In this document: piece after piece, positions 49,990-59,571 of the stretch
Position numbering within the stretch: the stretch's first letter is position 1
Layout of the letters: every line of letters starts with the position of its first letter
Assembly (NCBI GenBank): GCA_017523995.1
Contig: JAFWUX010000208.1
Location: forward strand, 1 to 64,000
Source of the DNA: Oscillospiraceae bacterium
GTDB lineage: Bacteria; Bacillota_A; Clostridia; Oscillospirales; Ruminococcaceae
DNA length: 64,000 bases
Reading direction: 5' to 3'
The notes under the pieces: model-generated
Databases searched by the model: none
The model's input: the letters and a program-made list of their open reading frames with translations, nothing else
What the model was told of the DNA's origin: nothing
Made by a program: the position numbers and the translations under genes

Positions 49990-51258
49990 ATGGGCATGAC
50001 CATGACGCAAAAAATCCTCGCAGCGCACGCAGGCGCAGAGCATGTGCAGGCAGGGCAGCTTCTGCTCGCGAATCTTGACCGTGTGCTCGGCAATGACATC
50101 ACATCGCCGGTTGCGATCCGGGCGTTTGACGGGCTCGGCAGAGAACAGGTCTTTGACCGCGGCAAGGTTGTGATGGTCATGGATCATTTCGTGCCGAACA
50201 AGGATATCAAGGCGGCGGAGCAATGTAAGATGTGCCGCGATTTCTGCGGCGCGCAGGCGATCACGCATTTCTATGATGTCGGCAAAATGGGGATTGAGCA
50301 TGCGCTTCTGCCGGAGCAGGGACTTGTGACCGCCGGTGATCTTGTGATCGGCGCAGATTCGCATACCTGTACCTACGGTGCACTCGGCGCGTTCTCAACC
50401 GGTGTCGGCTCGACGGATATGGCATGCGGCATGGCGACAGGCAAGGCATGGTTCAAGGTGCCCGCCGCGATCAAAGTCATGTTGACCGGCAGACTGCGCC
50501 GCTATGTCTCCGGCAAGGATGTGGTTTTGCACCTGATCGGAAAAATCGGCGTGGACGGCGCGCTTTACCGTTCGCTTGAATTCACGGGTGAGGGCATGCA
50601 TACGCTTTCGGTCAGTGACCGGCTCTGCATTGCGAACATGGCGATTGAAGCCGGCGCAAAGAACGGCATCTTCGCGGTGGATGATCTGACGCTTGCGTAT
50701 CTGAAAGCGCACGGAGCAGCTGCACCGCAGATTTTTGAGGCGGATGCCGATGCGGAATATGAGCAGACAATCGAAATTGACCTTTCGCAGATTGAACCGA
50801 CTGTCGCATTTCCGCATCTGCCGGAGAATGCCAAAACCTTTGATGCGATCGGAAAGATTCCGGTGGATCAGGTTGTGATCGGTTCGTGCACAAACGGCAG
50901 ACTGGAGGATTTGCGTGCCGCCGCGGAGATCATGGCGGGCAGACAGTGTGCAGCGGGTGTCCGCGTGATTGTGATTCCGGCAACCCAGCAGATTTATCTC
51001 GATGCAATGGCAGAGGGGCTGCTGAAAATCTTTGTTGAGAGCGGCGCGGTTGTCTCAACCCCGACCTGCGGCCCCTGTCTCGGCGGCTATATGGGCATTC
51101 TTGCAAAAGGCGAACGTGCTGTCGCGACGACAAACCGCAATTTTGTCGGCAGAATGGGACATCCGGAATCCGAGGTCTATCTTGCAAGCCCGGCGACGGC
51201 GGCAGCCAGCGCGCTGACCGGATGCATCACGAGTCCGTGGGAGGTCATGGAGCAATGA
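49990..51258 (+). CDS. leuC: 3-isopropylmalate dehydratase large subunit
   Basis: A 422-residue subunit of the aconitase-type [4Fe-4S] enzyme that isomerises 2- to 3-isopropylmalate. GAGGGAA precedes the [26 protein letters not shown] and the paired cysteines in [11 protein letters not shown] carry cluster ligands; [12 protein letters not shown] is the substrate-binding signature. It overlaps leuD by four bases. Confidence 0.96.
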   Translation: MGMTMTQKILAAHAGAEHVQAGQLLLANLDRVLGNDITSPVAIRAFDGLGREQVFDRGKVVMVMDHFVPNKDIKAAEQCKMCRDFCGAQAITHFYDVGKMGIEHALLPEQGLVTAGDLVIGADSHTCTYGALGAFSTGVGSTDMACGMATGKAWFKVPAAIKVMLTGRLRRYVSGKDVVLHLIGKIGVDGALYRSLEFTGEGMHTLSVSDRLCIANMAIEAGAKNGIFAVDDLTLAYLKAHGAAAPQIFEADADAEYEQTIEIDLSQIEPTVAFPHLPENAKTFDAIGKIPVDQVVIGSCTNGRLEDLRAAAEIMAGRQCAAGVRVIVIPATQQIYLDAMAEGLLKIFVESGAVVSTPTCGPCLGGYMGILAKGERAVATTNRNFVGRMGHPESEVYLASPATAAASALTGCITSPWEVMEQ

Positions 51259-51746
51259 AATATACAGGTCATGTGATTCGCTACGGCGACAATGTGGATA
51301 CGGATGTGATCATTCCGGCGCGTTATTTGAATACGAGCGATCGCACAGAGCTTGCAAAGCACTGCATGGAGGATCTCGATCCGACTTTTGTGGGCAGAGT
51401 GCAGCAGGGCGATATTCTGGTTGCGGGCTTGAATTTCGGCTGCGGTTCATCGCGTGAGCATGCCCCGATTGCGATTCAGGCAAGCGGTGTCTCGCTTGTG
51501 ATTGCAAAGAGCTTTGCGCGTATTTTCTACCGCAACGCGATCAATATCGGGCTTGCGATTGTGGAATGTCCAGAGGCGGCGGAGGCAATCGCGGAGGGTG
51601 ACGAGGTCGAAGCCGATCTCGATGCCGGAATCATCCGCAATCTGACAAGCGGTGCAGAATACCGCACGGAGCCGTTCCCGCCGTTTATCCAGACGATCAT
51701 CACACACGGCGGATTGATGCAGGCAGTGCGCGACGGCGTGCTGTAA
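51255..51746 (+). CDS. leuD: 3-isopropylmalate dehydratase small subunit
   Basis: A 163-residue swivel subunit partner of LeuC. The start overlaps the leuC stop as ATGA. Signatures are [15 protein letters not shown] and [15 protein letters not shown], with [17 protein letters not shown]. Length and motifs are of the short LeuD form typical of Firmicutes and archaea. Confidence 0.96.
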   Translation: MKYTGHVIRYGDNVDTDVIIPARYLNTSDRTELAKHCMEDLDPTFVGRVQQGDILVAGLNFGCGSSREHAPIAIQASGVSLVIAKSFARIFYRNAINIGLAIVECPEAAEAIAEGDEVEADLDAGIIRNLTSGAEYRTEPFPPFIQTIITHGGLMQAVRDGVL

Positions 51747-51763
51747 AGAATAGGAGGACAACG

Positions 51764-52840
51764 ATGCAGTATCACATTGCATTGCTGAAGGGCGACGGAA
51801 TCGGTCCGGAGATCGTGGACAGTGCTGTTGCGGTTCTGGAACGGATCGGCGCAAAGTTCGGGCATGATTTCCGGTTTACGCCGTATCTGATCGGCGGCTG
51901 CGCGATTGATGCAGTCGGCATGCCGCTGCCGCGTGAGACAGTGGACGGTTGTCTTGCGAGCGACAGTGTGCTGCTCGGAGCTGTCGGCGGCCCGCAGTGG
52001 GATCATCTCTCCGGCGAACAGCGTCCGGAGAAGGCGCTGCTCGGGATTCGCGCGGCACTCGGGCTGTATACGAATCTGCGCCCTGCAAAGCTCTTTCCGG
52101 CACTGCGCGGTGCATCGCCGCTGCGTGCAGATCTGGTTGCTGCCGGATTTGATATCATGATCGTGCGCGAGCTGACCGGCGGCATCTATTTCGGCGACCG
52201 CGGCTATCGCACGGGCAAATACGGCGAAGAAGCGTTTGATACCGAGGCATACAGTGTTTACGAGATTGAGCGCATCGGCAGAGCGGCGTTTGAAATCGCG
52301 ATGAAACGCAGCAGGCGCCTGACGAGTGTGGACAAGGCGAATGTGCTGGAGACCTCGCGGCTCTGGCGTAAAACCATGCACCGGCTCGCCGAGGAATATC
52401 CGGAGGTTGCGTATCAGGATTTGTTCGTGGACAATGCCGCAATGCAGCTTGTGCGAAATCCGCAGCAGTTTGATGTGATCGTGACATCTAATATGTTTGG
52501 TGACATTCTCTCGGACGAGGCATCACAGTTGACCGGTTCGATCGGGATGCTGGCATCTGCATCGCTCGGCGAAACAACACGCGGCATGTATGAGCCGATT
52601 CACGGTTCTGCGCCCGATATCGCCGGACAGAACAGGGCAAATCCGATTGCGACGATTCTTTCCGCCGCGATGATGCTCCGCTATGCATTCGGGCTTTCCG
52701 CAGAGGCGCAGTGTATTGAGGATGCCGTCGATGCGGTGCTCGCAGCCGGTTTCCGCACTGCCGATCTGCTCGGGGACAGCAATGCAGAATGCTGCTCCTG
52801 CACAGAAATGACTGCAGAAATCCTGAAAGCGATCGGCTGA
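51764..52840 (+). CDS. leuB: 3-isopropylmalate dehydrogenase
   Basis: A 358-residue NAD-dependent enzyme that oxidises and decarboxylates 3-isopropylmalate to the leucine keto acid. TAGGAGG precedes the [14 protein letters not shown] at the start, [23 protein letters not shown] and [19 protein letters not shown] with [13 protein letters not shown] are all intact. Last gene of the operon. Confidence 0.96.
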   Translation: MQYHIALLKGDGIGPEIVDSAVAVLERIGAKFGHDFRFTPYLIGGCAIDAVGMPLPRETVDGCLASDSVLLGAVGGPQWDHLSGEQRPEKALLGIRAALGLYTNLRPAKLFPALRGASPLRADLVAAGFDIMIVRELTGGIYFGDRGYRTGKYGEEAFDTEAYSVYEIERIGRAAFEIAMKRSRRLTSVDKANVLETSRLWRKTMHRLAEEYPEVAYQDLFVDNAAMQLVRNPQQFDVIVTSNMFGDILSDEASQLTGSIGMLASASLGETTRGMYEPIHGSAPDIAGQNRANPIATILSAAMMLRYAFGLSAEAQCIEDAVDAVLAAGFRTADLLGDSNAECCSCTEMTAEILKAIG

Positions 52841-52859
52841 ACAGCGCGCATATAATAAG

Positions 52860-52905
52860 ATAAATCCGGACACTTCCGCAAAATCGGAAATGTCCGGATT
52901 TTGTT
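52860..52905. terminator. Bidirectional terminator after leuB
   Basis: Nested stem: 52862-52872 with 52891-52901, and TTCCG/CGGAA inside, followed by TTGTTA. Confidence 0.9.
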
Positions 52906-53635
52906 ATTCGGTGACGGAATCGAACCGAATTCCGGACAGATCAGGCGCGTCAGCATCGAGCAGATCACATGCCAGATTGCCGAGCTCTGTACCAAGCTGT
53001 TCGCTGTCCGCCTCATCGCCGCCGGTTTCAAGATACACCTGCAAGCCTTCGCGCATGAAAGATGCATACAGCACTGCCGTCTGGATGCCGCGGCTGTTCG
53101 GATCGGTCAGAAAATAGCCGAATGTCACCGGCACGCCGCTGATTTCTGCATTTGCCGTCTCACCGGTAACGATGGTATCCGTCACGGGCAGTCCCTCCCG
53201 CGCAAGATGCACATGCACCGCACCGATTTTTGTTTCAGCACGCAGAAATTCGCCTGTTTCCGCGCGGAAAACTGCATGACAGGGATCCGGCTGTGTTGAG
53301 CAGGGGAGCAGCCGGTTCAGTTCTTCTGCAGTCAGTTCACGGCTGCAAACCTCATAATCGTAGGCATACATCGCTTCCCCGATTCCTTTTGTATTGGCAT
53401 GATAGGTGATGCGCATGCCGTTGTCAAGTTCCGCATGCAGCGGTCTTGTCAGCCGGAACCGGTATCCGGCGGCAATGAGCAGCACAATGCATGCGGCGAC
53501 CGGAAGCATGAATCTGTGCCGGTTCCGGACGGGCTTTTGGTTTGCGTGCACAAGGATTGCATTCCGCATTCTTGTCTCAGCGGCAGCGTCCGGCAGGATG
53601 CTGTCCCATGCTGCAATGATCTGCGCGTTCTTCAT
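52904..53635 (-). CDS. Putative anti-sigma factor with one membrane segment
   Basis: A 243-residue protein that overlaps the sigma gene by four bases (ATGA), so translation is coupled. A short cytoplasmic N-terminus (~1-40) is followed by a membrane helix (MLPVAACIVLLIAAGY) and a ~180-residue outer domain. No zinc-binding anti-sigma signature was seen; the assignment rests on pairing with an ECF sigma and topology. The outer domain may sense an envelope signal. Confidence 0.75.
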   Translation of the reverse strand: MKNAQIIAAWDSILPDAAAETRMRNAILVHANQKPVRNRHRFMLPVAACIVLLIAAGYRFRLTRPLHAELDNGMRITYHANTKGIGEAMYAYDYEVCSRELTAEELNRLLPCSTQPDPCHAVFRAETGEFLRAETKIGAVHVHLAREGLPVTDTIVTGETANAEISGVPVTFGYFLTDPNSRGIQTAVLYASFMREGLQVYLETGGDEADSEQLGTELGNLACDLLDADAPDLSGIRFDSVTE

Positions 53636-54102
53636 ATTTCATCACCGAGCCTTTCTTTGAGCAGCAGCCGCGCCTCACGCAGATGATTCCGGATCGTGGA
53701 GTGCGGCTTTCTGAGCATCTTCGCGATTTCCGCAGTCTGATACCCTTCGTAGTAGTAGAGATAGATCACGGTTTTACAGCGCTCCGGCAGCGACATGATC
53801 GCATCCATAATGTCGCCGGATTCTGTCTGTTCCGGTGCCGGCAGATCGGCATGTGCATCGAGATCAGTCTGCCTGCGCCGCCAGTGTTTCAGCTCATTTT
53901 TGCAGATATTCGATGCTGTCCGGATGAGCCATGCTTTCTCGTGTTCCGGATTTTCAAAATGCGGTTGTCTGCGGATCAGCCGGAAGAATGTTTCCTGTAC
54001 GGCATCCTCCGTGTCAGCCGGATTTTTCATATAGGCAAAGCAGACGCGGTAAACGGTCTGCACATGTCTTTTATAGATTGCTTCAATATCAGCCTGCTGC
54101 AC
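53632..54102 (-). CDS. ECF-type RNA polymerase sigma factor
   Basis: A 156-residue group IV sigma factor starting with GTG, 7 bases after AAAGGGGTG. Region 2 (VYRVCFAYMKNPADTEDAVQETFFRLI, then AWLIRTASNICKNELKHWRRR) and region 4 (IMSLPERCKTVIYLYYYEGYQTAEIAKML, with HSTIRNHLREAR as recognition helix) are complete. It likely drives its own operon and other envelope-stress genes. No matching ECF promoter was identified here. Confidence 0.92.
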   Translation of the reverse strand: MQQADIEAIYKRHVQTVYRVCFAYMKNPADTEDAVQETFFRLIRRQPHFENPEHEKAWLIRTASNICKNELKHWRRRQTDLDAHADLPAPEQTESGDIMDAIMSLPERCKTVIYLYYYEGYQTAEIAKMLRKPHSTIRNHLREARLLLKERLGDEI

Positions 54103-54210
54103 GGTTCATCACCCCTTTCACTATGAATACAATTGAACGCGGCAAAATGTCGGGCGGATTGAAAATATTTTTTGCAACATCCGCCGCACAGGAATTCTTT
54201 GCCGGAAATC

Positions 54211-54239
54211 TTGCATTTTACGTCAAAATATGATATACT
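54211..54239 (+). promoter_or_regulatory. Promoter of the small lipoprotein gene
   Basis: TTGCAT (54211-54216), 17 bases, TATACT (54234-54239), 72 bases before the start. Confidence 0.75.
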
Positions 54240-54310
54240 GAGAGTGTTGCAACGGCGCTTGCGGTTTGCCGCAGGCTGACGGCATGATGAAAAAACAAAC
54301 AGGTGATTTT

Positions 54311-54721
54311 ATGAAGAAAATTGCGATCATTGCAGCGGCGGCAGGACTTCTGCTCTGCGCTTGCGGCGAAAAGGCGGAATCCTCGCAGGAGATGCAGTAT
54401 ATCAAGACAAGCGTGCTTTACGATACGCTCATGGAGATGTATGCTGATCCCGAAAGTTATCTCGGGCAGCAGTTTCATATGGTCGGCGAGCTCTATCCGA
54501 CAAAGGACGGGGATGAGACCTTCTATTCGATTTACGGCAGACCGGTCTCAAACGGTGAGGGCATTGGTCTGGAACTGGAGTGGTCTGATTTCAGCGGACT
54601 GAATGACTATGACACCATCACTGTGGAGGGCACGCTCGAGGAGCGCAAGGATAAACACGAGGGACAGGAGCGGAAATACCTTGTCCTCAAGGTCAGCTCT
54701 CTGGAAAAACGCGAGAGCTGA
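54311..54721 (+). CDS. Small lipoprotein, possible OB-fold
   Basis: A 136-residue exported lipoprotein; ATG 54311 follows AGGTGA. The signal peptide ends in the lipobox LLLCAC. The rest (LYDTLMEMYADPESYLGQQFHM, then DYDTITVEGTLEERKDK and YLVLKVSSLEK) looks like one small beta-rich domain with the strand pattern of an OB-fold. No function is known. It stands alone between two promoters. Confidence 0.85.
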   Translation: MKKIAIIAAAAGLLLCACGEKAESSQEMQYIKTSVLYDTLMEMYADPESYLGQQFHMVGELYPTKDGDETFYSIYGRPVSNGEGIGLELEWSDFSGLNDYDTITVEGTLEERKDKHEGQERKYLVLKVSSLEKRES

Positions 54722-54730
54722 ACGCTGAAC

Positions 54731-54759
54731 TTGACAAAATCTGCTTTTTCTGGTATGAT
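54731..54759 (+). promoter_or_regulatory. Promoter of the aminotransferase gene
   Basis: TTGACA (54731-54736), 17 bases, TATGAT (54754-54759). Confidence 0.88.
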
Positions 54760-54795
54760 ATGAGTATCAATTTACAATGAAAAGAGGAGTTTATT

Positions 54796-55998
54796 ATGGT
54801 ATTTCAGCCCTATCAGACTTCCATGCTGGCGCTGGGCAAAGCGCCGTCTGTTATCCGTGAGACCTTTGAATACGGCAACCGCCGCGCAAAGGAGATCGGC
54901 AGAGAGAATGTATTTGATTTCAGCCTCGGCAATCCGAGCGTTCCGGCACCGGAATCCGTGCATGATACCATGCGCAGACTGATGGACGAAACCGACTCTG
55001 TTCTGCTGCACGGCTATACATCTGCTGTCGGTGCGGAGCCGACACGCACCGCAATCGCGGAGGATATCAACAAGCGCTTCGGCACCGGCATTTCCGCACA
55101 GGATATCTACATGACCTGCGGCGCTGCTGCCTCGCTGACCGTCACGCTGCATGCGATTCTCTGCCCGGGCGACACCTGCATGACCTTTGCACCGTTCTTC
55201 CCCGAGTACCGCGTATTCGTTGAGGCTGCCGCTGCGAAGCTCGTGGAGGTTCCGGCTGATCTCGAGAACTTCCAGATGAATCTCAAGGCATTTGCAGAGC
55301 TTGTCTCGCCGGAGACCAAGGCGGTTATCATCAACACGCCGAACAACCCGACCGGCGTTGTCTACACGGAGGAGAACCTCAAGGCATTCTGCGACCTGCT
55401 CCGCGCAAAGGAAAAGGAATTCGGTCATCCGATCTATCTGATCGCGGATGAGCCATACCGTGAGCTCGTTTATGATGATGCGACAGTTGTGCCGTATCTG
55501 CCGAATCTCTATGATAACACATTTGTCTGCTATTCCTACAGCAAGTCGCTGTCCCTGCCGGGTGAGCGTATCGGCTATATCGTTGTCTCGCCGAAAATGG
55601 CGGATAACCGCAATGTCTATGCGGCTGTCTGCGGTTCCGGCAGAGCGCTGGGCTTCGTCTGCGCACCGAGCCTTGCACAGCGCGTTGTTGCAGAGAATCT
55701 CGGCAAGACCGGTGATCTCTCAATCTACCGCAGAAACCGCGACCTGCTCTATAAGTCCCTGACCGAATACGGCTACCGCTGCATCTATCCGGACGGCGCG
55801 TTCTATCTGTGGGTACAGGCACTGGAGCCGGATGCAAATGCATTCTGCAAGAAGGCGCGTGACTATGAGCTGCTGCTCGTGCCGTCTGATTCGTTCGGCT
55901 GCAAGGGCTATGTCCGCATCGCATACTGCGTCACGACCGAAATGATCGAGCGCAGTCTGCCGGCGTTCAAGAAGCTCGCAGAGGCATACGGCAAATAA
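54796..55998 (+). CDS. Class I/II pyridoxal-phosphate aminotransferase
   Basis: A 400-residue PLP enzyme with GAGGAG before the ATG. The fold type I signatures are visible: DFSLGNPSVPAP, NTPNNPTGVVY, IADEPYREL and SYSKSLSLPGERIGY with the PLP lysine, and a late YVRIAYCV carrying the substrate-binding Arg. Family members transfer amino groups between aspartate, aromatic or branched amino acids and 2-oxo acids; the exact substrate cannot be told. It has its own promoter and terminator. Confidence 0.92.
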   Translation: MVFQPYQTSMLALGKAPSVIRETFEYGNRRAKEIGRENVFDFSLGNPSVPAPESVHDTMRRLMDETDSVLLHGYTSAVGAEPTRTAIAEDINKRFGTGISAQDIYMTCGAAASLTVTLHAILCPGDTCMTFAPFFPEYRVFVEAAAAKLVEVPADLENFQMNLKAFAELVSPETKAVIINTPNNPTGVVYTEENLKAFCDLLRAKEKEFGHPIYLIADEPYRELVYDDATVVPYLPNLYDNTFVCYSYSKSLSLPGERIGYIVVSPKMADNRNVYAAVCGSGRALGFVCAPSLAQRVVAENLGKTGDLSIYRRNRDLLYKSLTEYGYRCIYPDGAFYLWVQALEPDANAFCKKARDYELLLVPSDSFGCKGYVRIAYCVTTEMIERSLPAFKKLAEAYGK

Positions 55999-56009
55999 TC
56001 CATGATTTG

Positions 56010-56048
56010 AGAAAACCTCGGAATCGCATTGATTCCGAGGTTTTTGTT
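56010..56048. terminator. Bidirectional terminator
   Basis: A 14-bp perfect stem (56012-56025 with 56031-56044) with T-run, between convergent genes. Confidence 0.93.
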
Positions 56049-56051
56049 TAT

Positions 56052-57065
56052 TCAGAGCAAAGCGCCGAACTGCCGGATAAACTGATAAATGCAGACAGCG
56101 AACAGCGCAATAAATCCGATGTTGCCGCAGGCCGTGACGAAGCGTCTGCCCTTCGGGAGCGGCGCGATCGCGGCGGGAACCGTCAGCTTTTTCCGGTAGA
56201 CGATCAGCAGGATCATGCCGATAAATGCAAACAGATACGTGCTCGCAACCATCAGCAGAAACGGCTTCATGCTGCTTGCCATCTCGAGGATGCGGTCAGG
56301 ATTCAGCGAGGAAATCGCGGTGATCAGCTCATCAATGTCATGATCCTTCAGTGTCAGATAGGGCATTGCCGTGCCCCAGAAGTTGACGCTCATATGCAGC
56401 GCGATTGTATACTGAATTTTGCCGGTGCGGATATAAATGAACGCAAACAGCATGCCGAGCATGGCTGCGTAGAATGCCTGCGTGAAATTGCCGTGGAACA
56501 GTCCGAACATGATGCCGGAGATCAGAATCGCTGTGGTATTGCCGTATTTGCGGATGCGGTCGATCAGGATTTTGCGGAACAGGAATTCCTCCACAAACGG
56601 CGCGCAGACAACTGCAAGAAAGATAAACAGCAGCGGGGTATCTCCGAACACACCGCCGACGATGAAGTCAGAGCTGGTATTTGTCCCGACGATGAATGAG
56701 AGAATCACGTTGACAATGATTCCCATGAGGTTGCCGATTATCCCGATAAACTCACAGACGAAGAACGCTTTGATCAACTGGAACAAACTCATTTTCTGCT
56801 TTTCGGGCGGTGCGGTTTCCAGCGGGCGGGAGATCAGCAGATACAGCGGGAATGCCATGAGATACATCGGGATATAATGCGAAAGGTAATTGACCGTTTC
56901 CGACGGGTCCTCCGGCATAAAATGCACCACGATGATGCTGATGAGAAGATAGAACACATAGAACAGCGCAAGATTGAGCTGCGCAAACGTATAGGCTTTG
57001 CGGGCAGCCGGAATGTTATCCTCGGCGGCGGTTACCGGTGCAGCAGATTGTTCATTCAGATCCAT
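56052..57065 (-). CDS. CPBP-family intramembrane metalloprotease
   Basis: A 337-residue membrane protein with AAGGAG before the ATG. About eight membrane segments. The CPBP (CAAX protease/Abi) motifs are FVEEFLFRKIL (glutamate pair and Arg), GLFHGNF (His) and HMSVNFWG (second His and Asn), the metal site inside the membrane. In bacteria these serve in bacteriocin self-immunity or protein processing; no bacteriocin gene lies beside it. Confidence 0.92.
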   Translation of the reverse strand: MDLNEQSAAPVTAAEDNIPAARKAYTFAQLNLALFYVFYLLISIIVVHFMPEDPSETVNYLSHYIPMYLMAFPLYLLISRPLETAPPEKQKMSLFQLIKAFFVCEFIGIIGNLMGIIVNVILSFIVGTNTSSDFIVGGVFGDTPLLFIFLAVVCAPFVEEFLFRKILIDRIRKYGNTTAILISGIMFGLFHGNFTQAFYAAMLGMLFAFIYIRTGKIQYTIALHMSVNFWGTAMPYLTLKDHDIDELITAISSLNPDRILEMASSMKPFLLMVASTYLFAFIGMILLIVYRKKLTVPAAIAPLPKGRRFVTACGNIGFIALFAVCIYQFIRQFGALL

Positions 57066-57084
57066 AATTCAGACTCCTTTCATG

Positions 57085-57119
57085 AAACGAAAAGCAGCGG
57101 CAAACTGTCGCTGCTTTTC
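57085..57119 (-). terminator. Terminator of the repeat-protein gene
   Basis: An 11-bp perfect stem (57109-57119 with 57089-57099) on the minus strand with TTTTCGTTTC behind it. It lies just before the protease start. Confidence 0.85.
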
Positions 57120-57127
57120 CGTATGTA

Positions 57128-59338
57128 TTATTTTCTGGAATCAATGATGATGCCGCCGGTCTTCGGATCAATACCGCGGGAACGGAGCTGTTTCTCGAAT
57201 TCCTTGTTGATCTTGTCAACCTTTTTTCTGCGCTTTGCCTCAGCAGCGGAGACCGGACCCTCCGGAACCGGATTTGCAACCGATGCGGCAGGTCTTGCGG
57301 CAGCAGGTTTTTTCTTCTTCTTTTCCGGAATCTTGTATTCCGTATAGTTGATTGCCTTGCCCTCATCCTTCTTGCGCTTGGTCGGATCCTCAATGCCCAT
57401 TGATTTCATGATCTCATCCATATCCATGACAGGGGCATTGCCGTGCATTGCGGTGTTTGCAGCCATTGCAGCAACCTGTGCAGCGATGTTGTGGTCCTTC
57501 TGCTCAGGCGGTGCGCTGTAAACCGGCTCGTTGATCGGAATCGGATTGCCGAGTGCATCGTAGGTCTGGAAAAGCTGACGGCCGTCTGCGCTGTAACCGA
57601 CAAACAGCGGTGTCGGTGTTTCAGGCTGAGACTGCTTCGGCGCCGTCGGAACAGCAAACGGATTGTACTGCTGTGTCGGATAGCCGTTGTTCGGCATCGG
57701 ATATGCGCCCTGCGGCGGAACCTGACCGAATCCCTGCGGATATGCCGGAACCTGCGGAACCGGATAACCGGCCTGCGGCAGAACAGGTGCCGTAAATGCC
57801 TGCTGAACAGGCGGAACGGGCATCTCCGGAACCGGCGGTGCGGGCGGAGCCTGCGGAACATTGAGCGACGGATATGCAGCCTGCGGCATTGCAGTCGGGA
57901 CTGTCGGAACAGTCGGAATGCTCGAAGGAACATTTGCAATATCAGGCAGGATGTCAGTATTGCCGGCTTCTTCCTGACCCTTCGGCATCAGAAGCAGATC
58001 TGCAAGCGGATCATTGCTGACAGCCGGAGCGGACGGAACCGCATCATCAGCGGGATACGGATGTGTGCCGGGCTGCTTGAGCGCGAACTGCGCAAGAATA
58101 TCATCCTGATTGACTGAGCTGCCGCTGACATGTGCAGAATCCGAAATATCAGAACGTGCAGGAATATCGGGGACAGCCGGAGCGGTCGGGACATTCGGGA
58201 CTCTCGGGACTGCAAACTGTGCGAGCACATCCTCAGCGGAATTGACAACCGGAGCCGGTGCCGGAATCTCAGGCACAGAAGGTGCAGTCGGCTGCGGCGC
58301 GGTCGGCACACTCGGGATTGCAAACTGTGCGAGCACATCCTCAGCGGAATTGACAACGGGAGCCGGTGCCAGAGCAGGCGGCGGGGTCTGCGGCAGCGAG
58401 GACGGAACACTCGGGACAGCAAACTGTGCAAGCACATCCTCAGCGGAATTGACAACCGGAGCCGGTGACGGAGCAGGCGGCGGGGTCTGCGGGAGCGAGG
58501 ACGGAACACTCGGAATCGCGAACTGCGCGAGCACATCCTCAGCGGAATTGACAACGGGAGCCGGTGCCGGAGCAGGCGGCGGGGTCTGCGGCAGCGAGGA
58601 CGGAACACTCGGGACAGCGAACTGCGCGAGCACATCCTCAGCGGAATTGACAACGGGAGCCGGTGCCGGAGCAGGCGGCGGGGTCTGCGGCAGCGAGGAC
58701 GGAACGCTCGGGACAGCGAACTGTGCGAGCACATCCTCGGCGGAATTGACAACCGGAGCCGGTGCCGGAGCAGGCGGCGGGGTCTGCGGCAGCGAGGACG
58801 GAACACTCGGGACAGCGAACTGTGCGAGCACGTCGTCGGCAGAATTTGCGATCGGTGCCGGAGTCGGAATCGGCGGAACAACCGGAACCGGAGCGGGCAT
58901 CGGTGTCGGAACAGACGGTGCAGGCGGCGGGGTCACGATCGGCTGCTGCGGTGTCTGCATAGCTTTTCTCATCGAAGGCGGAATATAACCGCCGGAAGGA
59001 CTGCTGTGTGCCGGTGCAGAAGGCTGAACCGGAGGGGGCGGAGCCGGTGCATCATGGTGATGCTTTGCTGCAGCGCGTTCACGCTTCAGCTGACGCTGCT
59101 CCTCTTTGAGTTGTGCAGCCATTTCCTTGTTGGATTCACGGATCAGTTTTTTTGCAATAACGGTTTTGCACTTTTCGCAGGTGAGCTGAATGACATCGTT
59201 CATCTGACCCGCATTGGTAAACATGCCGATATTTTCAGGCTTTACCAGATTGATACCACAGGCAGTTTTCTTTCCGTTCTCTGTGCCGTGGATGACTTTC
59301 GGACTTCCCTTAGTTGTTGATAACAAATCGACTTGCAT
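57128..59338 (-). CDS. Proline-rich repeat protein with N-terminal zinc-binding-like domain
   Basis: A 736-residue protein; ATG 59338 has GGAGGT nine bases upstream. Residues ~1-60 form a small domain with GTENGKKTACGI and LTCEKC. A charged coiled-coil-like helix (~70-95) and a Pro/His stretch follow. Residues ~145-390 are seven copies of a 33-residue unit with the core NSAEDVLAQFAVPSVP followed by Pro/Ala linker. A Pro/Gln/Tyr-rich region and a Lys-rich C-terminus (ending RGIDPKTGGIIIDS) complete it. No signal peptide or membrane segment. It looks like a flexible scaffold with repeated short helices as binding sites; function unknown. Confidence 0.85.
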   Translation of the reverse strand: MQVDLLSTTKGSPKVIHGTENGKKTACGINLVKPENIGMFTNAGQMNDVIQLTCEKCKTVIAKKLIRESNKEMAAQLKEEQRQLKRERAAAKHHHDAPAPPPPVQPSAPAHSSPSGGYIPPSMRKAMQTPQQPIVTPPPAPSVPTPMPAPVPVVPPIPTPAPIANSADDVLAQFAVPSVPSSLPQTPPPAPAPAPVVNSAEDVLAQFAVPSVPSSLPQTPPPAPAPAPVVNSAEDVLAQFAVPSVPSSLPQTPPPAPAPAPVVNSAEDVLAQFAIPSVPSSLPQTPPPAPSPAPVVNSAEDVLAQFAVPSVPSSLPQTPPPALAPAPVVNSAEDVLAQFAIPSVPTAPQPTAPSVPEIPAPAPVVNSAEDVLAQFAVPRVPNVPTAPAVPDIPARSDISDSAHVSGSSVNQDDILAQFALKQPGTHPYPADDAVPSAPAVSNDPLADLLLMPKGQEEAGNTDILPDIANVPSSIPTVPTVPTAMPQAAYPSLNVPQAPPAPPVPEMPVPPVQQAFTAPVLPQAGYPVPQVPAYPQGFGQVPPQGAYPMPNNGYPTQQYNPFAVPTAPKQSQPETPTPLFVGYSADGRQLFQTYDALGNPIPINEPVYSAPPEQKDHNIAAQVAAMAANTAMHGNAPVMDMDEIMKSMGIEDPTKRKKDEGKAINYTEYKIPEKKKKKPAAARPAASVANPVPEGPVSAAEAKRRKKVDKINKEFEKQLRSRGIDPKTGGIIIDSRK
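58221..58900. repeat. Tandem 99-base repeat inside the proline-rich gene
   Basis: Units with the segment GCGAGCACATCCTCAGCGG begin at 58221, 58329, 58428, 58527, 58626, 58725 and 58824 (the last two with small changes): one 108-base step, then a constant 99-base period. High identity at synonymous sites points to recent expansion or gene conversion, and copy number may vary between strains. Confidence 0.9.
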
Positions 59339-59381
59339 ATACAAATTACCTCCGCTCGGGGTTTATTTTTCTACATATATC

Positions 59382-59410
59382 ATTATACTACACTTCCGGA
59401 AAAAAATCAA
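59382..59410 (-). promoter_or_regulatory. Promoter of the repeat-protein gene
   Basis: TTGATT (59405-59410), 17 bases, TATAAT (59382-59387) on the minus strand. Confidence 0.78.
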
Positions 59411-59533
59411 CACTTTTGCGAAGATAGCGAAAATTTTGTCTAGTTTTTTGTGCATTACGGAAAAGACGGGTACACTTTTTGGCATTCCTGACAGTTTTTT
59501 TGTCGAATCACAGCAGCTGCCGGCGGGAAAGCA

Positions 59534-59571
59534 GAAAAAAGCTGTCTCCGATCATCCGGAACGGAGACAGC
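59534..59571 (-). terminator. Terminator overlapping the permease stop codon
   Basis: A 10-bp perfect stem (59562-59571 with 59541-59550) followed by TTTTTT on the minus strand. The stop codon 59552-59554 lies in the loop. Confidence 0.9.

Noticed and set aside
58195..58900. Regularly spaced repeats that might be a CRISPR array
   Set aside because: The 99-base period with no short unique spacers, and a constant reading frame, show a protein repeat.
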